From Mycoplasmopsis agalactiae 14628 (GTDB taxonomy: Bacteria > Bacillota_I > Bacilli_A > Mycoplasmatales > Metamycoplasmataceae), in contig NZ_AJPR01000011.1 of NCBI RefSeq assembly GCF_000266865.1, positions 310,001 to 374,000 of the forward strand: DNA of 64,000 nucleotides, read 5' to 3'. Below, piece by piece: positions 53,694 through 63,015 of this stretch. The translations under genes were made by a program, and so were the position numbers. How positions within the stretch are numbered: the first letter of the stretch is position 1; every line of letters begins with the position of its first letter. Under the pieces are notes generated by a model. The model was given only the letters and a program-made list of their open reading frames with translations. It made no database searches and was not told the DNA's origin.

Positions 53694-55547
53694 TTATTTA
53701 GTTTTCTTTCTAAAAAATTTCTTTTTATTGCTTCCATCACCATAACTTTTTGTAAAGTTACACTTAGGAAAATTATCGCAAGCGATGAATTTATCCCCCC
53801 TTTTATTTCTTCTGATAACTAAATTACCATTATCATTAGGACAAGATTCATCAACCTTTTGCAAGCTCATTGATGTATGATCTAAGTTTTGAGAAGCGCT
53901 TTCATAGTTGTTTTTAAATTTATTATAAAAGTCTTCCATTACAGGAGCAACAGCTATTTTATTAGTCGCAATAAGGTCTAATTGATTTTCAACTTCAGCT
54001 GTATAGCCTTCATTAATAATATCTGGAAAGCCTTGAATTAATTTCTCTAAAATTAATTTACCAAAATCAGTAGGTACTAATGCAGAATTTTCAGACCTTA
54101 CATATTCTCTATTTAGAATAATTTTGACAGTTGTAGCAAATGTTGAAGGACGGCCAACTTTTATATCATCTAGTTTTTCAATTAATGAACCTTCAGAATA
54201 CCTTGCAGGTGGTTTAGTTTCTTTTCCTTCAATTACAAATTCTCTAACATTGACCAATTGCCCTATTTTATAGTCAGGATCGACATTTTCATTCATTTCA
54301 CCTTTAACTATATAATATCCATCAAAAAGTACTCAACTTACATTTAGTCGAAATTCTAATTTATCTTTAGCAAACTTATATGTCTTATTAGCTCTAAGTG
54401 GTGGAGTTATTAAACACATAAGTGTATGTTCATAAATTAATTTATATATTTGATAATCATAATTATTCAAATCATACTTATTTTTAGCTTCATCAGGTAA
54501 TAGTGTTATATCAGTAGGCCTAATAGCTTCATGGGCGTCTTGGTCACCTTTAAAACCTTTGACCTTATCTAAAACATATTCGTCACCATACTTAATTGAA
54601 ATATAGTTTTTAGTTGCATTAACAAAAGTATGGCTTAATCTAGTACTGTCAGTACGTGGGTAACTAATTAAACCACCATCACCAAAACCTTCATAAAGTC
54701 TTTGTAATGAAGCTTGAGTAATAGATGAGCTAAATGGACTCTTTTTATATAAAGCTGCTTGTTTAAAAGGGGTAAGTGCTGGCAATGTTTTCTTAGATTC
54801 TTTTATATCTTTAACTACTAAAATATTACTTGGCAGAATATCAATACTCTTTTTAACAGTCTCTAACTCTTCAGGAAATACTCATGTTTTTTCAGCAGCG
54901 CTATGCTTAGGCATATAAATTGATGCTGCTAGTTGATCAGAAATCAAAGCTTCAACTGAATAATAGCCTCTAGGCACAAAATTTTCAATTTCTTTTTCTC
55001 TGTCAACTACCAATTTAAGTGCAATTGACTGTACTCTACCAGCTGAAGGAGTAGCTGGAGAATTAGATAATTTTCTTTGCATTAATTGGCTTAATCTAAA
55101 ACCAATTATTCTATCTAGCATTCTTCTTGTTTTTTGAGCATCAATTAAATTTTGGTCTAATTTAGTTGGATTTTCAACTGAATATAAAATAGCATCCTTA
55201 GTTATTTCATTGTATTTAATTCTGGCAAATTTGCCTTCTTTACACTTTAAATACTTAACTAAATGATCACCAATAGCTTCGCCTTCACGATCAGGGTCAG
55301 TTGCTATATAAACAAAATCAGCATCTTTTACAGCAGCTTTTAGTTGCTTAACAACTTCTTTTTTAGCTGGATCAATCTCGAACTCAGGCTCTCATTTATT
55401 CATGTCGATGCCTAAGCCCATTGATCCTTTTTTGCTTAATCTTGCAATATGGCCGACTGAAGCCATTACATTATAATTTTCTCCAAGATATTTTTTTATA
55501 GTCTCCACTTTATTTGGGGATTCAACAATTACCAATTTATAACTCAT
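53694..55547 (-). CDS. topA: DNA topoisomerase I
   Basis: 617 residues. The TOPRIM region starts with SYKLVIVESPNKVETIKKYL and has FVYIATDPDREGEAIGDHLV near residue 105. The active-site Tyr is in GLISYPRTDSTRLSHTFVNA near residue 295. SAGRVQSIALKLVVDREKEI and DAHEAIRPTDI are also typical. One C-terminal zinc-ribbon module is left (CPNDNGNLVIRR to CDNFPKCNF), fewer than in E. coli. It relaxes negative supercoils. TATACT lies close before the ATG and no ribosome-binding site is seen, so the mRNA may be leaderless. Confidence 0.95.
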
Positions 55548-55638
55548 AATTATGGAAAGTATATACTTTAAAATTTCATATAAAATTAAAAATTTAATAT
55601 CATATTTCTTATTTATTAATATATTAATAAATCAAATG

Positions 55639-55656
55639 TGGAAAAAATTTTTTCCA
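55639..55656. repeat. Perfect 18-bp palindrome in the topA-rpsF region
   Basis: TGGAAAAAATTTTTTCCA is fully self-complementary, with A6T6 at its centre. An operator, a bent-DNA or a nucleoid-protein site are options. Confidence 0.4.
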
Positions 55657-55720
55657 TAGGTTTAAGAAGGTGATATCAAAATTAATTTTATTTTGGCTGG
55701 TATTAATTGCCTTTTAAAGC

Positions 55721-55730
55721 TATAAAACAG
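55721..55730 (+). repeat. Dispersed motif copy 11
   Basis: GCTATAAAACAGCC upstream of rpsF. Confidence 0.7.
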
Positions 55731-55900
55731 CCTTTTTGGTCAATTTAACAATAAAATAAATATGCTTATGTAAAAATATTTTTCTTATATAATTAACAAT
55801 GAGTATTTTATATAGACTAAATAACTTTTTCTTAAGTTATTTTTCAAATACTCCTTGATCATAGGTTATGATCCAGACGTCCAAAAGGAGATTTTTATTA

Positions 55901-56338
55901 ATGAATAAGTATGAAATTATGTTAATTATTGATCCAGCAATTGACATGGCGATGGCTAATGAAATTGTTGAATCAGTTTTTGACAAAAAAAACATAAATA
56001 AAGTAGTTAAATTAGAAAATTCTACTTTAGCTTACCCAATTAACAAATCATCAAAAGCTCAATATGTAGTTTATACACTTGAAGCTAAAAGTGAATTAAT
56101 TGCTGAATTTACTCGTAGAGCAAATATTGCTAAATTCATTTGAAGACAAATGGTTATAAATTTAGATTCTGAAAAAGGTTTTCAAAGATCTAAAAAAGCA
56201 TTTAAACACAGAATTGCTAAAGACGCTAAAGTTGCTAACAAAGGTACAGGCGTTAAACAATTAATTGAAAACTTAGAAAAAACAATGTCACACAAAGCAA
56301 AGCATAGTTTTAAAAAAGAAGTTAAGAAAAGTAACTAA
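55901..56338 (+). CDS. rpsF: 30S ribosomal protein S6
   Basis: 145 residues. MNKYEIMLIIDPAIDMAMAN at the start and, further on, STLAYPINKSSKAQYVVYTL match S6 (Y-E-x-M-x-I-x-x-x, then LAYPI-x-K). A C-terminal extension of about 45 Lys-rich residues follows the usual core. AAAAGGAG precedes the ATG at 55901. The gene leads the classical rpsF-ssb-rpsR operon; S6 and S18 form a complex on the ribosome and often repress this operon through the leader. Confidence 0.95.
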
Positions 56339-56375
56339 CTATTTTTAAATTCATTTCAAAAGTTGGAGATAAATA

Positions 56376-56774
56376 ATGAATAAGGTTTTATTAGTTGGCA
56401 GAATAGCTAGCTATATTAAGTTAGGTAAAATGCAAAATGGAGCTAGTTCAATTAAGACTTCAATAGCTGTAAAAAAGCCTAATAATCCAAATAATGATGC
56501 TGAGTTTATTGACATTATTGCAAAAGAAAATATTGCTGACTTTATTGCTAAAAACGTTTCTAAAGGAACATTAGTATCTTTAGAAGGCTACTTAAGTCTT
56601 TACAGATTTAAAAATAAAGCAGGAATGCCAGTAAAACTAACCTATGTAAATGTTCAAGAAATTACTGTGCTTTCAAAAAGCAATAAAAATATTGCTGAAA
56701 ATTCTAAATTAGATAGTGCACATGTAACTTTGGATAAAGATATCCCAACTGCTGAATCAATTATTGAAGACTAA
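56376..56774 (+). CDS. ssb: Single-stranded DNA-binding protein
   Basis: 132 residues. MNKVLLVGRIASYIKLGKMQ begins the OB fold; SIKTSIAVKKPNN, EFIDIIAKENIADFIAKNVS and KGTLVSLEGYLSLYRFKNKA are typical for SSB. The short tail is acidic (LDKDIPTAESIIED), as in SSBs that recruit repair proteins through the acidic C-terminus, though the classic DDDIPF end is only partly present. It binds ssDNA at forks and during repair. Confidence 0.93.
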   Translation: MNKVLLVGRIASYIKLGKMQNGASSIKTSIAVKKPNNPNNDAEFIDIIAKENIADFIAKNVSKGTLVSLEGYLSLYRFKNKAGMPVKLTYVNVQEITVLSKSNKNIAENSKLDSAHVTLDKDIPTAESIIED

Positions 56775-56792
56775 ATTAATAGGAGAATAACA

Positions 56793-57116
56793 ATGGCTAA
56801 TTTTAAAAAAGTTAAAAAAGGCAGAAACTTAAGACGTAAGTGTGAATTGTGTGAAACAAACATTGAATATGTTGACTACAAAAATGTTGAATTTATAACA
56901 AAATTTATTTCAGGTATTGGCCAAATCAAACCTCATGTTTCAACAGGAACATGCGCTAGACACCAAAGAAAAGTTGCTAATGCTATTAAAAGAGCACGTT
57001 TTATGGCTTTAATTCCTTATACAAAGGATAAAATTCGTGTATTAGCACCTGCTGCTTTAGCAAATGCAACTCAACCAGCTGCTGAAAAAGTTAGAAAAGA
57101 AGCTGTAGCCGCTTAA
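56793..57116 (+). CDS. rpsR: 30S ribosomal protein S18
   Basis: 107 residues. KKGRNLRRKCELCETNIEYV with CxxC and the S18 core (DYKNVEFITKFISGIGQIKP, then STGTCARHQRKVANAIKRAR and FMALIPY) are clear. A 25-residue Ala-rich tail extends it. It starts 18 bases after ssb, with AGGAGAA as ribosome-binding site. Confidence 0.96.
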   Translation: MANFKKVKKGRNLRRKCELCETNIEYVDYKNVEFITKFISGIGQIKPHVSTGTCARHQRKVANAIKRARFMALIPYTKDKIRVLAPAALANATQPAAEKVRKEAVAA

Positions 57117-57133
57117 TAGCAATAAAAAAATCT

Positions 57134-57157
57134 AAAATCGCCGCAAGGCGATTTTTT
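57134..57157 (+). terminator. Terminator of the rpsF-ssb-rpsR operon
   Basis: AAAATCGCC and GGCGATTTT around GCAA (9 bp) and T-run. Confidence 0.9.
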
Positions 57158-57234
57158 AGTTTACTTTTTTAAAAAAAGTAATAAACAACAGTATTTATTC
57201 ATAAACAAAAATTTTCTAAATTTGACCACTTTCT

Positions 57235-58056
57235 TTATTTTTGTACAACTAGATTTTCTAATTTTTTTAACCAGTGATATATACCGCTTTTTGTGATCTC
57301 CTTATTTTCCTTTAAGGAGTATAAATAAGCTATAGAAGACAAACTTTCATTCGGATTTTCTTTAATAAGATTAAAAAGTTTTAGCTGCTCATTGCTAAAG
57401 TTATTTTCAAGCTTTAGCTCATACATTAAGTTGATATTTTTAATGTATTTGATATTTGCATTTACTATTTTATTTATATTTGAAGCATCAATGTTTCTTA
57501 ATCTATTAGTGTTATTAAAAAAGTCTCTACTTATAGTATTATCCATAAAATTAAAAAATGAAGTAGTGACCGAAATAGCTTTTAAAAAATCACTTATTTT
57601 CTCATGTTTTTTAATGTAAGCTATAAATTTTTTATTGTGTTTAATTTTGACAAAATTAAAGTCATATTCATTTAGTTTATTGATTATAACATCAATGAAT
57701 TGCTCGTAATTTGAGGCAATTTGCAAGTGGTATGAAGAGTTATTAAGGTTGCTAATTGAGCCATTGCCAACAAAAACACCTTGAAAAAATGATGAAGGAT
57801 AGCTAAATTCTTCAACTAACGAAAAATCATTTTTGTTTATTAAAACAACCGAATTTTTATTTTGGTATTGTATGCCAATTTTATTTAAGCTCTTTAAAAC
57901 AGTGCTTTTGGTCAAATTATCATAAATTCTAAGCTTGATAATGTCATCTTCAATAATGCATTTTGAATATATATAACCTCTTAAAAATTCACTTGCATCA
58001 TCATTATTTCTTTTTTTATTTAATATTTCAAGCTTAATCTCTTTAGTAAAATTCAT
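57235..58056 (-). CDS. whiA: WhiA-like DNA-binding protein
   Basis: 273 residues. The N-terminal part resembles a LAGLIDADG-like fold (FLRGYIYSKCIIEDDIIKLR and FFQGVFVGNGSISNLNNSSY). The C-terminal helix-turn-helix is NEQLKLFNLIKENPNESLSS followed by TKSGIYHWLKKLENLV, which matches the S-x-S-G-x-x-H-R-L-x-K-L ending of WhiA. WhiA is a transcriptional regulator of division in actinomycetes and also occurs in mycoplasmas, with target genes there including ribosomal protein genes. The start at MNFTKEIK (58056) is preferred over a GTG at 58065. Confidence 0.85.
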   Translation of the reverse strand: MNFTKEIKLEILNKKRNNDDASEFLRGYIYSKCIIEDDIIKLRIYDNLTKSTVLKSLNKIGIQYQNKNSVVLINKNDFSLVEEFSYPSSFFQGVFVGNGSISNLNNSSYHLQIASNYEQFIDVIINKLNEYDFNFVKIKHNKKFIAYIKKHEKISDFLKAISVTTSFFNFMDNTISRDFFNNTNRLRNIDASNINKIVNANIKYIKNINLMYELKLENNFSNEQLKLFNLIKENPNESLSSIAYLYSLKENKEITKSGIYHWLKKLENLVVQK

Positions 58057-58098
58057 CAAAAACACCTGCTTTAAAACTAATGTATAAATAATTATAAA

Positions 58099-58137
58099 AA
58101 AAGCAAAAGAATTTTACATAAAATTACCTTTGCTTTA
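58099..58137 (-). terminator. Terminator of deoB
   Basis: On the minus strand AAAGCAAAGGTAATTTTATG pairs imperfectly with the reverse arm AAAATTCTTTTGCTTT, running into T7. Confidence 0.75.
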
Positions 58138-58146
58138 TTTTGTCTA

Positions 58147-59334
58147 TTAAACTAATTTATCAAAAATATCTTCACCTGTTAATGAAACAGTTTCAACTCC
58201 AAAATTACGAGCTACAATGTTTCCAGTAGTACCTAAACCAGTAACATCATTTAAAACTCTTGGCTCTTTAAACATTTTTGAATAAATAGTTAAAGGTAGC
58301 ATTTCACGTGTGTGGTTAAAGCCTGGATAAGCAGGATCATTGCCGTGGTCACTTGTCATAATTAACAAGTCATCTTTTTTCATCACTTGTATTAGTTTGC
58401 CAAGTTTTGAATCTAGTGTAGCTACATTTGATGCAAATCCATCAACATCTCTACGGTGGCCATAGTGTGAGTCAAATTGCACTAGGTTTACAAAAATAAA
58501 TTTATTTTCTTCATCTAATTGAGCAAGCTCAATAGCTTTATCCATGCCATCAGCATCACCACTAGAGTGAATTGCTCTAGAAATTCCTTGGCCAACAAAA
58601 ATATCGTTTATTTTACCTATAGCAACAACTTCAATTCCTGCTTCTTGCAATTTATTTAAGATCATTGGTTCAGGCGCATTTGCATAGTCATGTCTGTTAA
58701 ATGTTCTAGTATATTTTCCATTTTCGCCAACAAAAGGACGAACTATAATTCTACCAACGTTTCACTCAGGTTTAGATGAACAAATTTCTCTAGCTGCCTT
58801 ACCATATTTGTATAAGTTTTCTAAACCAATTCACTCTTCATGAGCAGCAATTTGAAGTACTGAATCGTTTGATGTATAAACAATTATGCTACCATTTTGC
58901 TTTTGTTCTTCAGCATATTGATCAATGATTTCAGTACCTGAACCAGCTTTATTGCAAATTATTTTTCTGTTATCAAAAGCTTTTTCCAATTCAGCGATTA
59001 AGTCTGCTGGAAAGCCTGTTTCGGTAAATGTAGGGAAAGGCACTTCGGTTTTAATTCCCATCATTTCTCAGTGACCTGCTAATGTATCTTTAGCATTTGA
59101 AACTTCTTGAATTCTTGATACATAAGCAAGTGGACTTTTAATGTGGTAATTTCCTTCTAATTGTGCAACATTACCAATACCTAATTTTTTTCATGTGTCA
59201 ATGAAAAACATTGAACTAAGTGATGCTGAATATAATGTATTTGCTCCTGCATCACCGAATTTTTTTTGATCTTTATCTGGTCCAATGCCTAAACCATCAG
59301 TAACTATCATGAAAACTCTTTTAAATTTAGCCAT
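58147..59334 (-). CDS. deoB: Phosphopentomutase
   Basis: 395 residues. [20 protein letters not shown] and [18 protein letters not shown] at the start, then [20 protein letters not shown] near residue 90, [19 protein letters not shown] near 150 and [20 protein letters not shown] near 325, with the metal ligands of the alkaline-phosphatase-like fold (D near 9, D-H near 328, H-x-R-E). DeoB interconverts ribose-1- and ribose-5-phosphates in nucleoside salvage, essential in an organism without de novo synthesis. AGGAGCG precedes the ATG. Confidence 0.95.
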
Positions 59335-59463
59335 TTCGCTCCTAATTAACCTATTTTAATGTATTAAAAGTACAACAAATTATAAACTATTGTGTATTAC
59401 TTATATTATAGACTTTTAGCTGGCTTTGCTTGTGTGTTTAATAAAAAAATAGCACTAGGCTAT

Positions 59464-60714
59464 TTAGTTTGATAATTCTTCTTTTGCTTCATTTTCATTT
59501 ATAGAAACTACATTGTCATAGCCAAAAGGAGCTAAAAACATTAATGAAAGGTAAACTAAGTAAAATTCATCTAAAATTTTATTAACAATTAATTCAGTTA
59601 CCATTTCTTTATTTAATGTAGGTGTTTTGAAGTATAAATCTAACAGTTGAGCAGGAGTTTTGAACCAAATAAAAGCTTCTTGGTTTTTAATTAAGATTGC
59701 TAAATCTTTGTCAAAAGATTTATCTTTACGGCTGTTTTTAAGGCTTATAGAGCTATTTATCGCAATACTGTCAAATTCATTTTTTAAGTCATTAAGGTAT
59801 GATAAATTGTTTGTATCACTTGCTCATTTTTGCATTAATGAAGGCTCTTCTGAATTAATGTTTAGCATTGAAAATTCATCTTTTACTTCAACTTTTTTAA
59901 AGCCTTCAGGAGTGTAGTTACTTAGTTCATCAAAAAGTGTCACACTAACATTTTTGTTTAAATTTAGTAATTTAGCTGCAATACCAAAGTAAAGTTTGTT
60001 TTCTATTTTTTGGATTTTATCTTTATAAATAAGTGATTTAGCGCTCTTTAATTTCTTTATTTCTCTGTTGCTTAAATCATTGAGCTTAATTCACTCTTCA
60101 CTTCTAAATTCAATATTTTGCATCCTAATAAGTTGCTTATTTGAAATAGCTTCATACATTTCATATTTATTGTTGATGATATTAAACTTGCTTAAGTTCT
60201 TAAAATTAGATGTGTTTTTAAAGAAACTAATATTTCCAAAATTAACTATTTTATTGCCATTTTCGTCATTTTGGTATCTTGGTTTTAGTCCAATATAATC
60301 AAGTAAATGGTCGGTTAATTCTCTGTTATTAACACTTGCCACAATATCCTTTTTTAAAAACGCTCTAGCATTAAATACTATTGGATAAAGAATACATCAA
60401 GCAACTAAAAATACAAAAGATAAGCTATAAAGTGAAGCTAGTAAAGGGCGAAAATGGTCAGGATTTAGTAGCCAACTATTGCCAGTTTTAAAAATAACTA
60501 CAAAAGATATTGCAACTGATGAAAGCAGTAGAATGGCCGCAATAATAAATAGTGGAATACATACATAAGCCCCCACTGTTGCAAGGTTAATTTTTCTACT
60601 ATTTTTCTTTTCAGCATAATATTCATTCAATTTAGCTTTAACAATTCCTTTAACAGGAGCATATTGTTGATGATTAAATTTTTCTCTTGAAAGTATTAAA
60701 TTAAAATTACTCAT
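59464..60714 (-). CDS. Membrane protein of unknown function
   Basis: 416 residues. Two membrane segments lie near residues 48-72 and 95-120 (IPLFIIAAILLLSSVAISFV and LASLYSLSFVFLVAWCILYP); the rest is hydrophilic, with FKKVEVKDEFSMLNINSEEP and IKKLKSAKSLIYKDKIQKIE. The layout of two N-terminal membrane helices with a large soluble part resembles the DUF3137 type, but I cannot confirm that. GGGGG precedes the ATG. It stands alone between deoB and the divergent ligA. Confidence 0.6.
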
Positions 60715-60848
60715 AAGTCCCCCTTTTTGTTAAATTATTAATAAGCAAAGATATTAAAATTATATATTTATAATTCAAAATCTATTAATTAAATACAATA
60801 TTTAAAGACATATAGAATACTTTAAAAAACAAATTTATTTTGGGGGAA

Positions 60849-62816
60849 ATGATGCAAAAAGAAGAAGCAAAAGAGTTAATTAAGTCACTAGTTGAAAGAA
60901 TAAATCAATGAAATTATGAATATTATCAATTAAATAAACCTAGTGTTTCCGACTTAGAGTATGATAAAGCTTTATTAGAATTAGAAAAGTTAGAAAAAGA
61001 ACATCCTGATTTAATTCTTGATAATAGCCCAACTTTTAGAATCGGCTCTTTTGCTTCTGAAAAATTTACTAAATTTGTGCACCAAAAACCTATGCTATCT
61101 TTAGCTAAAGCCTATAACTATGATGATATCAATAGCTTTATAAACAACATTTCAAAAATTGTTCCTACTGAAAACATAAATTTTAATATTGAACCTAAAA
61201 TTGATGGTCTAAGTATCGCCTTGCACTATAAACAAGGAAAATTGGTCAAAGCAGCTACAAGAGGCGATGGCTCTGAAGGCGAAGATGTTACTGAAAATAT
61301 TTACCAAATTAAGTCAATTCCTAAGCTTATTAATTACTTTAATGATCTAGAAGTAAGGGGTGAAGTTTTTATTACTAAAGATAACTTTAAAAAAATAAAT
61401 GAAAGTAATAATTTTGCTAATGCTAGAAATGCTGCTAGTGGAACTTTGAGACAACTAGATGCTAATATTGTTGCTGAAAGAAATCTTAGTGCATTTTTAT
61501 ATGAAATAGTTGAACCTGAGAAGCATGGCATTTATTATCAACATGAAGCGCTTGAGTTTATGAAAAATTTAAATTTCCCAACTAATCCTTTTTCAAAAGT
61601 AGTTGAGATTGAAGAATTAGAAGAATCTATTAGTGATTTTGCTGAAATAAAAAACAAATTAGACTATGACGCAGATGGATTAGTCATTAAGCTTAATGAT
61701 TTACAAATGTGGGATAAATTGGGCAAAACTTCCAAGTTTCCAAAACATTCAATTGCTTTTAAATATGATGTTGAAGTAGCTTCAAGCAAAATAACTGGCA
61801 TATTAACTTCAGTTGGTAGAACTGGAAAAATTACTTATATCGCAAACATTTTGCCTGTGTTATTAAATCAAACCACAGTCAAAGCTGCCACTTTGCATAA
61901 TCATAATTTTATTAAGGATATGAACATTAATATTAATGATGAAGTTAATATTATAAAAGCAGGTGAAATCATACCTAAAGTTATAAGCCTAAAAGAAGAA
62001 AAAAATTACGTAGATTACTATAAAAAAGCCACAAACTGTCCTTCTTGTGGCTCACAATTAATGGAATTTGAAGGCATTGTTGATCAGTTTTGTCCTAATG
62101 ATGAGTGTCCTGATAAAAATATTAATAATATTTATCATTTTGCTTCTAGAAACTGTCTTAATATTGTAGGCTTAGGGCTAAGTACTGTTAAAGATTTCTA
62201 TCCTAAATTTATAAAAAATATTAAAGATATTTTTGACTTACATAAGTATAGAGCAGAGCTAATTAAACTCCCAAGATATAGAGACTTAAAGGTTGACAAT
62301 ATTTTAAATAGTATTGAGAGTGCAAAAAATAAAAAAATTAGCAAAGTTATATTTGCTTTAGGCATTAAGCATATAGGTCAAAGAGCTGCTAAATTAATTG
62401 CTGATAATTATGCTAATTTTGCAGAGTTACTAGACGATCATAATTTAATAAAGCTACAAAATACTAAAAATATTGGACCGAAAATAATTGAGAGCTTACT
62501 TGAGTTTATTTCGGTCCCTTCAAACCAAGACTTATTAACTTTTTTTGATACAACCTTTAATTATGAAGGCAAAACAAAAGCTATTAGCACTATTTTAAGT
62601 GGTTACTCTTTTGTTATAACTGGAGTCTTATCTGAGCCAAGAAGCCACTTTGTGAAATTAATAGAAGAGCACAGTGGAACCGTTTCCAGTGCAATATCAA
62701 GCAAAACTAGCTATTTATTAGCTGGTTCGGATGCAGGCAGTAAGTTAGAAAAAGCCTATAAAACAGGCACAAAAGTCATAAATGAAGAACAATTTTATGA
62801 TCTTATAAAACAGTAA
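60849..62816 (+). CDS. ligA: NAD-dependent DNA ligase
   Basis: 655 residues. YYQLNKPSVSDLEYDKALLE begins the Ia domain. The adenylation Lys is in NIEPKIDGLSIALHY near residue 118. LEVRGEVFITKDNFKKINES, NARNAASGTLRQLDANIVAE and DADGLVIKLNDLQMWDKLGK are nucleotidyltransferase motifs. The zinc finger is ATNCPSCGSQLM with DQFCPNDECPDK, then helix-hairpin-helix motifs (FALGIKHIGQRAAKLIADNY) and a C-terminal BRCT domain (GYSFVITGVLSEPRSHFVKL). It seals nicks in replication and repair. Two copies of the dispersed motif lie in the last 60 bases. The second ATG (60852) may be the true start. Confidence 0.96.
62757..62766 (+). repeat. Dispersed motif copy 12
   Basis: GCCTATAAAACAGGC in ligA, full palindromic form (AYKTGT). 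Confidence 0.75.
62804..62813 (+). repeat. Dispersed motif copy 13
   Basis: CTTATAAAACAGT over the last codons of ligA, ending at its stop. Confidence 0.6.
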
Positions 62817-62903
62817 TTTTTGTGGCTAATTTGGCATATGAAACAAAAATGTGGAATGATTTCCAATCAATTTACTTTTTTATTTTTGATTTTTAGCTGG
62901 TGC

Positions 62904-62962
62904 TATATATATATATATATATATGCCCCTGGCTATTGTTAAACTAATCAGGCATATATGAT
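62904..62962 (+). promoter_or_regulatory. Putative variable promoter region with (TA)n tract
   Basis: 21 bases of alternating T and A (62904-62924) lie 91 bases before the next ATG. A possible promoter TTGTTA (62936) and TATGAT (62957) follows 15 bases apart. Slippage of the dinucleotide tract could change expression. Confidence 0.45.
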
Positions 62963-63015
62963 GTGCTTGATTTTTAATTTTTTTATTTTGCTATGTTTTT
63001 AAATGGAGCTAGTTT

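Larger units (their letters stand above)
55548..55900. other. Divergent region between topA and rpsF
   Basis: Contents: topA -10 box TATACT (55558-55563, minus strand), an 18-bp perfect palindrome at 55639, one dispersed motif at 55721, and a leader for rpsF with a short hairpin GATCATA/TATGATC near 55857-55872 in front of the ribosome-binding site AAAAGGAG. Confidence 0.6.
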
